Shown: piece by piece, positions 1 to 6,889 of the stretch
Layout: each line of letters starts with the position of its first letter
Numbering within the stretch: the stretch's first letter is position 1
Source: an uncultured Lachnospiraceae bacterium
GTDB taxonomy: Bacteria; Bacillota; Clostridia; Lachnospirales; Lachnospiraceae
Assembly (NCBI GenBank): GCA_945787485.1
Contig: CALZHV010000107.1
Span: 1 to 7,302 of the forward strand
Length of the DNA: 7,302 nt
Direction of reading: 5' to 3'
Position numbers and translations under genes: made by a program
Notes under the pieces: generated by a model
What the model was told of the DNA's origin: nothing
What the model saw: the letters and a program-made list of their open reading frames with translations, nothing else
Databases searched by the model: none

Positions 1-3000
1 AGGTTAAGCCAACATTTGATACAACTGACACAAATTACACGGTAGATATTACAAAAGCTGTCGATTATATCACTGTTACAAGGGATGCAGGACAGGAAAA
101 TGTAAATTATGTATTAAGTGAAAAGAAACCTAACGGTTACTATCAGGGTCTCACGATTAAACCATATGGTGAGTACACTGCAATCAGACTTGTAACTGCA
201 TCGGACAGTGATGTAAGTGTAAGTGATACAAGAGGTGCGGTTGCATCATTATTTAAATCAAGTATTGATTCAGATGAATTTGAAGATATTACAAATGGAA
301 CAATTTCATTCCAGATGATGAATTTGAATAGTGCATCTTCATCTTATGGAGCAGTATCAAAGATAGTAACATTGACAGGAGTTAATATCGATACAACAGG
401 TCCTGAACTTGTTGATGTTCAAGTATCACCAATTTATGACTATATTAATGAATTTAAGTTCGGTGCATACTATCATCCACAGATTATTGATGGTGTTGTA
501 GTCGCAACAGTCAAATTGACATTTACATATCAGACAGATGACAGCGAATGTGATGTTCTTCACTATTATTATACTGATCAAAGCGGTTCGACTGTAGGAG
601 ATATTGTAAGAGATGTAAAACTTATTAAGAAGGCGGGAACAACAAATTTATATTCTGCTTCTATGGTTATCGGTTCCGGTGAATCAGGACAGCTTGTTGT
701 ATATGCTACAGATACAACAGGAAATGATTCGATAAAGAGCAGAATAAGATTAAGAGATTACAACGAATTTGACAGCATACAGGATTATTATGAATGGATG
801 GTTGAGGGTATTATTAATACAGCAGCTATCGAAGCAACAGATATGAGCTTTAATCCAATAACACCTGGTGAAACATGGCATAACGGTGCTAAGCTTTCGG
901 TAACACCGGAGGATTTGGAAAGTGGTGTTAACCATATTGTATGGCAGATAACCGAGCCGGATGGAAATGTGATTGAAGAAGAAGTATATGTTCCGAATTA
1001 TCAGACACAACAGACATTCAGATATACATTTAACAGAGAAATTGCAGGCTCTGCAATAAAGCCGGGCAAATATATTGTTGGTGGAGTGTTCTACGATAAT
1101 GCCGGAAACAGCATTGATTTGGAAGAGTTTAATCCGCTTTACATTGATTGTACAGACCCGGTAATTGAAGATAATACCGTGCTTGATGAATCAGCTTCAT
1201 ATTTGTCAGGAGTAAGATTTGAATTTACCGTGACTGAAGGCGAGGATGAAAGTGGTGTTGCTAACGTTATATTATACAAAGACAATAACGGTACTTTAGA
1301 AGAGTTAAGAACATGGGGTCCAAATGACGGATATGTTTATAACATTACACAAAACGGAAAGTATGTTATTGTTGCAACAGATAATGCCGGTAATACAAGT
1401 AAGTATGAGAGAACTTTCTCAGGTATTTCGGATGTTGCTCCTAATGCACCGATTATTACAATAGTAGATGGTGTGAAGGGTAACGGATTATGGTATGTAG
1501 AAAAATATCCATATATTCATATTGACTCGGAAGTTGCTACATCAGACGGAACACCTGTAATTACTCATTACAGTACAACAAGTGATTCAAAGGATATTGA
1601 AAAGACATTTAATACAAAAGATTATGAATATCAGCTTGACAGTGACGGAATAGTTACAATAAAAGCGTGGGCAGTAAGTGCTTCAAATTGCACAAGCCCT
1701 GAGACAACAGTATATGTATATGTTGACACAGTTGCACCGGAAATTGAAATTACAGGTTCAAAAACAGATGTTGACGGAAATGTAACAGTAAACTTCAAAA
1801 TAAAAGATGTAACAAGCGGTGTAAATATCAATAAGGTTACAGTTAACGGTAATGTTGTTTCTGTTAAGGAAGATAATGGTGTTGTTACAGGTTCATTTAT
1901 GGCAAGCTCAGGTGTTAATTATGAGATACAGGCTGAGGACGTTGCAGGAAATGTTTCGGATGCTGTTACATTCACTCCATTTACAATGAAGGTAAATCCT
2001 GTAACAAAAATTACATCAAAGTCTGCATATATTGAGGCAAAGCTTTATGAAGGAACATATCCGATATCTGATTACTATATTGCATACAAGAAGCATTCCG
2101 ACAAGAGTTATTCAAAGTGTGCAATAAGCGAATTTGATACTTCATACGGAAAGAGATTGACATACAACTTTACAAATCTTGAAGAAAAAACGGTTTATGA
2201 CTATAAAGTTTATGCAACTACAAGTGTTTCAAATGAGACAAAGATATATGAAGGAAGCTTTAAAACAACAGCTGCAAATGCAAGTGCATCTGTTTACGGA
2301 AGTGTTAAATATGCAACATCAAATCTTGTAAGCAGCATGAAAACATATCCTATTTATGTTGGATTATATGAAGGGGATGTATGTGTTGCAGGATATGAAA
2401 TCAAGAGTGCGGCAGCATCAGATTACATATTTAAGAATGTATCAGACGGTTCATACAGAGTTGTGGCAACAAATGGTATTCTTACTAGAACTAAGTCAGT
2501 AACTATTGAAAAGGGTGGAGTTGTATATCCTACAGATTATGCCGCAAAGGGTGGTGTAAATATTGAACTCTCAGGTCTTAATACAAGTGTTGTCATAGAT
2601 GACGGAGCTATTGCAATAACTGTTGACGGACTTGAAAAAGTATATGACAATTTCAATACTGCAGTAGTATCAAATGAAGATCTTGCAGTTGTCAATAATG
2701 GCGGTTCTGTAAATATTATTTTACATGCAAGTTATATGAATGTATCACAGGTGGATACGGCAATTAAGAATGCATTTGAAAATAATATTAAGAACGGAAC
2801 GATAAAGAGGTATATTAAGCTTTATATTATTAAAGAAGTAAGAGATGCCTCAGGTGCACTTGTAAACGGTACACCAACAGAAATATCACGACTTGTTGAA
2901 CCAATTACTGTTTCATTCCCGCTTGGTGATTTGTCAGGTCAGAATATCAATGTTGCATCTATGCATGGAAGCGGTAGTGATTATACATTTATAGACTGGG

Positions 3001-3548
3001 GTGCAGGAGATGTAAGCCTTACAAATTCATATGTAACAATAAGTACAAACAGATTCTCAGTATATGCACTTTACCTTTCAACTGCCAGCAAAAAGAATTA
3101 TACAGTTAAATGGTTAGATGGTGATGGTAAGGTTATGAAGGTTGATATAGTTGAGCACGGAAAATCAGCTACACCTCCTACAGAAACACCTACCAAGAAA
3201 GCTACTAAAAATTATAAGTATATCTTTACAGGTTGGGATAAGAGTTATAAGTCGATAACGGCTGATACGATTATTTCAGCACAATTTAAAGCAGAAAAAA
3301 TAAATGAAGATCCTGAAGATCCGGAAGATCCTGAGGATCCGGAAGTTCCTGATAAGCCGGATGATCCGGAGGATCCGGAAGAACCTGAGGATCCGGACGA
3401 TCCTGCTCCAAGAAAGTATACATATTTAGGTTCGGGAGAGCCAAAGACGGGAGATGGAACACCTGTTGTATTGCTTGTAACAGTAATGCTTGGTGCTGCA
3501 GGAGCAATGGTGGTTTTAAGGAAAAAATCAAAAAAAGAAAGTGAATAG
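1..3548 (+). CDS. Large multidomain cell-wall-anchored surface protein, 5' end outside the window
   Basis: The frame is open from the window edge (first full codon at 3) to TAG at 3546-3548, giving 1181 visible residues. No start or signal peptide is in view, and the first ATG (315) is an internal Met. Domains in order: tandem bacterial Ig-like modules, with strand-start D-x-x-x-P motifs near nt 390, 1146, 1431 and 1725 and closing D-x-(A/T)-G-N motifs near 711, 1095, 1380 and 1938; an Fn3-like module at about 1995-2273; a carboxypeptidase-regulatory-like module at about 2280-2520; a beta-rich module I cannot name at about 2550-3085; an InlB/Flg_new-like repeat at about 3096-3295 (W-L-D-G-D-G and F-T-G-W-D); an acidic Pro-rich linker; and a sortase signal. 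By family knowledge this is a covalently attached wall protein for adhesion or substrate contact. The ligand is unknown, and any N-terminal catalytic domain would be out of view. A terminator ends the unit. Confidence 0.88.
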   Translation, partial: VKPTFDTTDTNYTVDITKAVDYITVTRDAGQENVNYVLSEKKPNGYYQGLTIKPYGEYTAIRLVTASDSDVSVSDTRGAVASLFKSSIDSDEFEDITNGTISFQMMNLNSASSSYGAVSKIVTLTGVNIDTTGPELVDVQVSPIYDYINEFKFGAYYHPQIIDGVVVATVKLTFTYQTDDSECDVLHYYYTDQSGSTVGDIVRDVKLIKKAGTTNLYSASMVIGSGESGQLVVYATDTTGNDSIKSRIRLRDYNEFDSIQDYYEWMVEGIINTAAIEATDMSFNPITPGETWHNGAKLSVTPEDLESGVNHIVWQITEPDGNVIEEEVYVPNYQTQQTFRYTFNREIAGSAIKPGKYIVGGVFYDNAGNSIDLEEFNPLYIDCTDPVIEDNTVLDESASYLSGVRFEFTVTEGEDESGVANVILYKDNNGTLEELRTWGPNDGYVYNITQNGKYVIVATDNAGNTSKYERTFSGISDVAPNAPIITIVDGVKGNGLWYVEKYPYIHIDSEVATSDGTPVITHYSTTSDSKDIEKTFNTKDYEYQLDSDGIVTIKAWAVSASNCTSPETTVYVYVDTVAPEIEITGSKTDVDGNVTVNFKIKDVTSGVNINKVTVNGNVVSVKEDNGVVTGSFMASSGVNYEIQAEDVAGNVSDAVTFTPFTMKVNPVTKITSKSAYIEAKLYEGTYPISDYYIAYKKHSDKSYSKCAISEFDTSYGKRLTYNFTNLEEKTVYDYKVYATTSVSNETKIYEGSFKTTAANASASVYGSVKYATSNLVSSMKTYPIYVGLYEGDVCVAGYEIKSAAASDYIFKNVSDGSYRVVATNGILTRTKSVTIEKGGVVYPTDYAAKGGVNIELSGLNTSVVIDDGAIAITVDGLEKVYDNFNTAVVSNEDLAVVNNGGSVNIILHASYMNVSQVDTAIKNAFENNIKNGTIKRYIKLYIIKEVRDASGALVNGTPTEISRLVEPITVSFPLGDLSGQNINVASMHGSGSDYTFIDWGAGDVSLTNSYVTISTNRFSVYALYLSTASKKNYTVKWLDGDGKVMKVDIVEHGKSATPPTETPTKKATKNYKYIFTGWDKSYKSITADTIISAQFKAEKINEDPEDPEDPEDPEVPDKPDDPEDPEEPEDPDDPAPRKYTYLGSGEPKTGDGTPVVLLVTVMLGAAGAMVVLRKKSKKESE
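3306..3410 (+). repeat. Degenerate 9-base repeats encoding a Pro-Glu/Asp wall-spanning linker
   Basis: About 35 codons are built from short units of the type GAT-CC(T/G)-GA(A/G), giving runs of D-P-E/E-D-P with a few interruptions (V-P-D-K and E-E-P). The strand is purine-rich and contains several GGATCC hexamers. Such acidic, proline-rich segments typically span the peptidoglycan just before a sortase signal. The repeated DNA could change length by slippage. Confidence 0.8.
3438..3545 (+). other. Cell-wall sorting signal (EPKTGD, hydrophobic helix, basic tail)
   Basis: Codons 3438-3455 read E-P-K-T-G-D. A hydrophobic segment follows (about 3459-3518, rich in V, L, M, A and G), then a basic tail starting R-K-K-S-K-K. 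This is the standard three-part LPXTG-type signal, with Glu in place of the usual Leu. Sortase would cut between Thr and Gly and join the Thr to the cell wall. No sortase gene is in the window. Confidence 0.82.
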
Positions 3549-3608
3549 TCTATAAATACAAAACAGACTCACTTTAATACCAATATCATTCAGTAAGGAT
3601 GACTAATT

Positions 3609-3647
3609 AAGACTTCAGTATTAAAACTAATACTGAGGTCTTTTTTT
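3609..3647 (+). terminator. Intrinsic terminator of the surface-protein gene
   Basis: Arms 3609-3622 and 3629-3642 pair almost perfectly (one T-G wobble) around a 6-base loop, and a run of seven T follows at 3641-3647. It lies about 60 bases after the surface-protein stop codon and separates that gene from the spore-protein gene. Confidence 0.9.
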
Positions 3648-3674
3648 ATACATATATTTCCATAAATATTTTAT

Positions 3675-3705
3675 TGATTTTTGCAAATAATAGTTTTAGA
3701 TACTT
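3675..3705 (+). promoter_or_regulatory. Possible sigma-G-type promoter for the SASP gene
   Basis: TGATTT at 3675-3680 and GATACTT at 3699-3705 are 18 bases apart. They partly resemble the forespore sigma-G pattern (TGAATA-like -35, CATACTA-like -10). Alpha/beta SASP genes are normally sigma-G dependent, so a promoter of this type is expected between 3648 and 3764. The match is weak in a very AT-rich stretch, and other placements are possible. Confidence 0.3.
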
Positions 3706-3764
3706 AATCAATAAATAAATTTAATATAAATTGTTTTGTTTGATTAATGTATTTATTATTATAT

Positions 3765-3771
3765 GGAGGTG
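3765..3771 (+). promoter_or_regulatory. Ribosome binding site that decides the SASP start
   Basis: GGAGGTG lies 6 bases before the ATG at 3778. An upstream in-frame ATG at 3763 overlaps this site and has no binding site of its own, so translation should begin at 3778. Confidence 0.85.
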
Positions 3772-3777
3772 TCTGTA

Positions 3778-3978
3778 ATGGCAAATACAAAGAAAACAAC
3801 TAGCGGAACAAACGGAGATGCAATGAACAGATTTAAAATGGAAGTTGCAAACGAACTTGGTGTTAACTTAAAAGAAGGTTATAACGGTGATTTAACATCA
3901 AAGGAAACAGGTTCTGTTGGTGGTGAAATGGTAAGACAGATGGTTAACAACCAGAAGCAGCAGATGTCAAATAAGTAA
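3778..3978 (+). CDS. Alpha/beta-type small acid-soluble spore protein
   Basis: The gene encodes 66 residues, the usual size for the family, starting M-A-N-T-K-K. Alpha/beta SASPs are made in the forespore, coat and protect DNA against UV and heat, and are degraded at germination. Two family blocks are visible. The first is F-K-M-E-V-A-N-E-L-G-V-N-L at residues 19-31, which holds the site where the germination protease GPR is expected to cut, between Glu26 and Leu27. The second is D-L-T-S-K-E-T-G-S-V-G-G-E-M-V at about 38-52, matching the DNA-binding helix block; the usual S-R-A-N is S-K-E-T here. The C-terminus is Gln-rich (Q-K-Q-Q-M). The gene is monocistronic, with terminators on both sides. 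Genomes usually carry several such genes, so I give no specific ssp letter. Confidence 0.93.
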   Translation: MANTKKTTSGTNGDAMNRFKMEVANELGVNLKEGYNGDLTSKETGSVGGEMVRQMVNNQKQQMSNK

Positions 3979-3998
3979 TACCATTTGATATCATGTAT

Positions 3999-4040
3999 TA
4001 ATCATAAAATATTATAAATATTATAAATATTATATGATTA
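3999..4040. repeat. AT-rich palindrome containing three copies of a 9-mer
   Basis: Bases 3999-4013 and 4026-4040 are inverted repeats (14 of 15 pairs) around a 12-base loop. Within it AAATATTAT is repeated three times in perfect tandem at 4007-4033. It begins 20 bases after the SASP stop. It could be a weak 3' stabilising hairpin of the SASP mRNA or simply slippage-generated AT-rich spacer. No function is shown by the sequence. Confidence 0.6.
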
Positions 4041-4042
4041 CA

Positions 4043-4108
4043 AGGCTTGTCTATATTATGTAATAATAAAAAAGTTATTGCATAATATATAGACAGGCCT
4101 AATTTTTT
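4043..4108 (+). terminator. Long intrinsic terminator after the SASP gene
   Basis: Bases 4043-4066 pair with 4075-4100 in a stem of about 24 pairs (two G-U type wobbles and a 2-base bulge at 4086-4087) closed by an 8-base loop at 4067-4074. Six T follow at 4103-4108. It isolates the SASP unit from the tig operon. The stem is unusually long for a simple terminator. Confidence 0.85.
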
Positions 4109-4176
4109 ATAGCAAACTTTTTGTTTCCTATACAGTTTTAGACAAGTCTGGTAAGTGTAAAAATTTAGAAAAAATA

Positions 4177-4205
4177 TGGACTAAAATAATTTAGTATGTT
4201 ATAAT
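4177..4205 (+). promoter_or_regulatory. Sigma-A-type promoter of the tig-clpP-clpX operon
   Basis: A perfect TATAAT (4200-4205) is preceded by TGT, making an extended -10. A 17-base spacer separates it from TGGACT (4177-4182), which matches TTGACA at four of six positions. Transcription would start near 4211-4213, leaving a leader of about 35 bases. No CIRCE inverted repeat or CtsR-type heptad repeat is visible next to it, so expression may be largely constitutive. Confidence 0.8.
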
Positions 4206-4232
4206 CCAATGAATAGTGCGTTTAGACATTAT

Positions 4233-4240
4233 AAGGAGGA
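4233..4240 (+). promoter_or_regulatory. Ribosome binding site that decides the tig start
   Basis: AAGGAGGA lies 7 bases before the ATG at 4248. An in-frame ATG at 4209 sits at or before the expected transcription start and has no binding site, so 4248 is the start. Confidence 0.88.
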
Positions 4241-4247
4241 AGAACAA

Positions 4248-5534
4248 ATGAGTTTATCAGTAGAAAAATTAGAAGGTAGCATGGCAAAACTTACAATTGA
4301 GGTGCCTGCAGAAGAATTTGATAAGGCAGTTACAGAAGCATATAAAAAAATGAAAAATAGATTTTCAATTCCTGGCTTCAGAAAGGGTAAAGTGCCTCAG
4401 GCTATGATTGAAAAGATGTATGGTGCAGCTGTATTTTATGACGAAGCTGCAAATGCTCTTATCAATGAGTACTATCCAAAGGAAATAGCTGCTTGTGAGG
4501 AAGAAATCGTTTCAAATCCGGAAATTGATGTAGAGCAGATTGAAAAAGGCAAGGCATTTATTTTCACTGCAAAGGTTGCAATTAAGCCTGAAATCACATT
4601 AGCAGATTATAAGGGTGTTGAAATCGAGAAGGTTGATTCTGAAGTGACAGAGGAAGATGTTATGGCAGAAATCCTCAAAGACCAGAAAGAAAACTCAAGA
4701 TCTATCACAGTTGAAGACAGAGCAGCTCAGCTTGATGATGAAGTAACAATTAACTTTGAAGGATTCATAGATGGAGAAGCTTTTGAAGGCGGAAAAGGCG
4801 AGAATTATAAGCTTACATTAGGCAGCCATTCATTTATCGATACATTTGAAGATCAGATAGTTGGAAAAAATATTGGTGACAGCTTTGATGTTAACGTTAC
4901 TTTCCCGGAAGACTATCAGGCTGAAAATCTTGCAGGTAAGCCGGCAGTATTTAAGGTTGATCTTCTTAAGATTAATGCAATTGAGCTTCCTGAATTAGAT
5001 GATGAGTTTGCAGAAGAAGTATCATCATTTGAGACATTTGCAGAGTATAAGGAAGATAAGATGAAGTTCCTTCAGGCAAAGAAGGATAAGGAAGCTGAAA
5101 GAGAAAGACAGTCAAAGGCTGTTGAAAAAATTGCAGAAGCTTCTACTATAGAAATTCCTGAACCAATGATCGAGTATCATCAGGAAAGAATCGTTAATGA
5201 GTTTGCACAGAATCTTCAGTATCAGGGATTACAGCTTGAGCAGTACCTTAAGCTTATGAATATCTCAAAGGAAGATTTCATGGAAAGAGTTAAGCCGGAT
5301 GCTATCGCAAGAATTAAGACAAGCCTTGTTCTTGATGCAGTAGCAACAGCAGAAAACATTGTAATATCAGAAGACGAAATAAATGAAGAAATTCAGAATA
5401 TGGCTACAATGTATCAGATGGATTTCGATTCACTTAAGGAAATGGTTAGTGAAAACGAAATTAAGGCAATTTCAAAAGATTTAGCTGCAAAGAAAGCACT
5501 TGCACTTATAGGAGAAAATTGCAAGGAGGTATAA
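4248..5534 (+). CDS. tig: Trigger factor, ribosome-associated chaperone and peptidyl-prolyl isomerase
   Basis: Trigger factor docks at the ribosomal exit tunnel and shields nascent chains; its FKBP-type domain isomerises prolyl bonds. The 428-residue product has normal full length. The N-terminal ribosome-binding domain (about 1-115) carries the signature G-F-R-K-G-K-V-P at 43-50. The FKBP-like domain is at about 162-245 (V-T-I-N-F-E-G-F-I-D-G and L-G-S-H-S-F-I-D-T-F-E). The helical C-terminal chaperone domain spans about 250-428, rich in Glu and Lys. It is the first gene of the operon behind its own promoter. Its last codons contain the ribosome binding site of clpP, and its stop lies one base before the clpP start, so translational coupling is likely. 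I see nothing broken. Confidence 0.97.
   Translation: MSLSVEKLEGSMAKLTIEVPAEEFDKAVTEAYKKMKNRFSIPGFRKGKVPQAMIEKMYGAAVFYDEAANALINEYYPKEIAACEEEIVSNPEIDVEQIEKGKAFIFTAKVAIKPEITLADYKGVEIEKVDSEVTEEDVMAEILKDQKENSRSITVEDRAAQLDDEVTINFEGFIDGEAFEGGKGENYKLTLGSHSFIDTFEDQIVGKNIGDSFDVNVTFPEDYQAENLAGKPAVFKVDLLKINAIELPELDDEFAEEVSSFETFAEYKEDKMKFLQAKKDKEAERERQSKAVEKIAEASTIEIPEPMIEYHQERIVNEFAQNLQYQGLQLEQYLKLMNISKEDFMERVKPDAIARIKTSLVLDAVATAENIVISEDEINEEIQNMATMYQMDFDSLKEMVSENEIKAISKDLAAKKALALIGENCKEV
5523..5530 (+). promoter_or_regulatory. clpP ribosome binding site inside the tig 3' end
   Basis: AAGGAGGT is an almost perfect anti-16S match, 5 bases before the clpP ATG. It is embedded in the final Lys-Glu-Val codons of tig, which fits coupled translation. 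Confidence 0.88.
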
Positions 5535-5535
5535 T

Positions 5536-6120
5536 ATGGCATTAGTACCTATGGTCGTTGAGCAAACCAGCAGAGGTGAGCGCTCATACGATATATATTC
5601 AAGATTATTAAAAGAAAGAATAATATTTCTTTCAGACGAGGTTAACGATGCAACTGCAAGCCTCGTTATAGCACAGCTTTTATTTCTCGAATCAGAAGAT
5701 CCTAAGAAAGATATAAGCTTGTATATTGACAGCCCCGGTGGTTCTGTTTCTGCCGGTATGGGCATATATGATACAATGAACTATATTAAATGTGATGTTT
5801 CCACAATTTGTGTAGGAATGGCGGCAAGTATGGGAGCTTTCCTTCTTGCAGGTGGTGCAAAAGGTAAAAGATATGCATTGCCAAATGCAGAGATAATGAT
5901 TCACCAGCCACTTGGAGGGACAAAGGGTCAGGCAACTGATATACAGATACATGCTGAACACATTATCAAGTTAAAAGCAAAACTCAACGGTATATTAAGT
6001 GAAGCTACAGGAAAACCTCTCGATGTTATTGAAAGAGATACAGACAGAGATAATTTCCTCAGTGCAGAAGAAGCCCTTGAGTATGGTTTGATTGATAAAA
6101 TTGTATCAAAGAGAGAGTAA
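5536..6120 (+). CDS. clpP: ATP-dependent Clp protease proteolytic subunit ClpP
   Basis: ClpP is a cytoplasmic serine peptidase that forms a two-ring 14-mer and degrades proteins unfolded by ClpX or other Clp ATPases. The 194 residues match normal length and the protein looks intact. The catalytic triad is Ser98 (G-M-A-A-S-M-G), His123 (M-I-H-Q-P) and Asp172 (D-T-D-R-D-N-F). The N-terminal segment L-V-P-M-V-V-E-Q-T-S-R-G-E-R is the typical axial-loop region, and S-P-G-G-S at 66-70 is the oxyanion-hole Gly-rich element. The gene follows tig by one base. A 61-base gap without a terminator separates it from clpX, so the three genes should be co-transcribed. The frameshift in clpX makes one wonder which ATPase would partner it if that lesion is real. 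Confidence 0.97.
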   Translation: MALVPMVVEQTSRGERSYDIYSRLLKERIIFLSDEVNDATASLVIAQLLFLESEDPKKDISLYIDSPGGSVSAGMGIYDTMNYIKCDVSTICVGMAASMGAFLLAGGAKGKRYALPNAEIMIHQPLGGTKGQATDIQIHAEHIIKLKAKLNGILSEATGKPLDVIERDTDRDNFLSAEEALEYGLIDKIVSKRE

Positions 6121-6181
6121 TAAGGTAAATTGAAAGATTCTTCCATATTAGTCATAATAGAAGGAAGTATGAGGTGTAGTA

Positions 6182-6889
6182 ATGGCTAATCGTATTGACG
6201 ATAGAAAAAAAGTAAGATGTTCTTTCTGTAATAAAAGTCAGGAACAGGTAAGAAAATTAATAGCCGGACCAAATGTATTTATTTGCGATGAATGTATCGA
6301 AATTTGTTCAGAAATAATTCAGGATGAATTTGACAGTGACTTTGTTGATACAGATATTAACCTCTTAAAGCCAAAAGAGATTAAAGAATTTCTCGATGAT
6401 TATGTTGTAGGTCAGGAACTTGCAAAAAAAGTTTTGTCTGTTGCCGTATATAATCATTATAAAAGAATATTAGTAGAGAAAGACTTTGATGTAGAATTAC
6501 AAAAGAGTAATATTATAATGCTGGGACCTACAGGTTCCGGTAAGACATATCTTGCACAAACTTTAGCTAAGCTTTTAAATGTGCCATTTGCAATAGCAGA
6601 TGCCACAACACTTACAGAGGCCGGTTATGTTGGTGAAGATGTAGAAAATATTTTGTTAAAGCTTATACAGGCTGCTGATTATGATATTGACAGAGCACAG
6701 TGTGGTATTATTTACATTGATGAGATTGATAAAATTACAAAGAAGTCAGAAAATGTATCAATTACCAGAGATGTTTCCGGTGAAGGTGTACAGCAGGCGT
6801 TATTAAAAATTATTGAAGGTAGCATCCGTTCCACCTCAGGGAGGAAGAAAACATCCTCAGCAGGAGTTCATACAGATAGATACTACTAA
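6182..6889 (+). CDS. clpX: ClpX ATPase, N-terminal half, ended early by a frameshift
   Basis: ClpX is the AAA+ unfoldase that recognises tagged substrates and feeds them to ClpP. The start is ATG 6182, with GAGGTG 5 bases upstream. The 235-residue product has the C4 zinc finger (Cys13, Cys16, Cys35, Cys38), Walker A G-P-T-G-S-G-K-T at 115-122, the pore-1 loop G-Y-V-G at 148-151 and Walker B with Asp180-Glu181. Residues match ClpX up to Gly213 (K-I-I-E-G). The next 22 residues are unrelated, and the frame stops at 6887-6889. A full ClpX is roughly 410-430 residues. The missing half, in the +1 frame, includes the RKH loop, IGF loop, arginine finger and sensor II, so this product should be unable to hydrolyse ATP cooperatively or dock on ClpP. 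It is either a real mutation or a sequence error. Confidence 0.92.
   Translation: MANRIDDRKKVRCSFCNKSQEQVRKLIAGPNVFICDECIEICSEIIQDEFDSDFVDTDINLLKPKEIKEFLDDYVVGQELAKKVLSVAVYNHYKRILVEKDFDVELQKSNIIMLGPTGSGKTYLAQTLAKLLNVPFAIADATTLTEAGYVGEDVENILLKLIQAADYDIDRAQCGIIYIDEIDKITKKSENVSITRDVSGEGVQQALLKIIEGSIRSTSGRKKTSSAGVHTDRYY

Noticed and set aside
750..1010. Minus-strand open frames opposite the surface gene, clpP and clpX (e.g. 750-1010, 3286-3531, 5481-5765, 5692-5961, 6857-7171)
   Set aside because: They are antisense to well-supported genes, have no ribosome binding sites or family features, and their composition mirrors the sense codons. The one at 3286-3531 is just the repeated linker read backwards.
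315..3548. ATG at 315 as the start of the surface-protein gene
   Set aside because: The same frame is open for 104 more codons to the window edge with protein-like sequence, and there is no ribosome binding site before 315.
3763..3777. ATG at 3763 as SASP start
   Set aside because: It overlaps the ribosome binding site that serves ATG 3778, and the resulting extra residues are not family-like.
4109..4200. CtsR or CIRCE operator before the tig-clp operon
   Set aside because: No heptad direct repeat or TTAGCACTC-type inverted repeat can be seen in this stretch.
4209..4247. ATG at 4209 as tig start
   Set aside because: It lies at or before the expected transcription start, lacks a ribosome binding site, and adds 13 residues not typical of trigger factor.
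6141..6166. Hairpin between clpP and clpX
   Set aside because: It consists of two short stems with an internal loop and no T-run, so it is not a convincing terminator or processing signal.
6815..6845. Programmed frameshifting in clpX
   Set aside because: I see no slippery heptamer or slow/rare codon at the shift, and a +1 shift would still leave the protein two residues short at a conserved spot.
6838..6845. AGGGAGGA as a ribosome binding site restarting the ClpX C-terminal half
   Set aside because: It is the coding sequence for the conserved Q-G-G stretch, and no start codon in the right frame lies at a usable distance. The nearest ATG (6924) is far away and has no good site.
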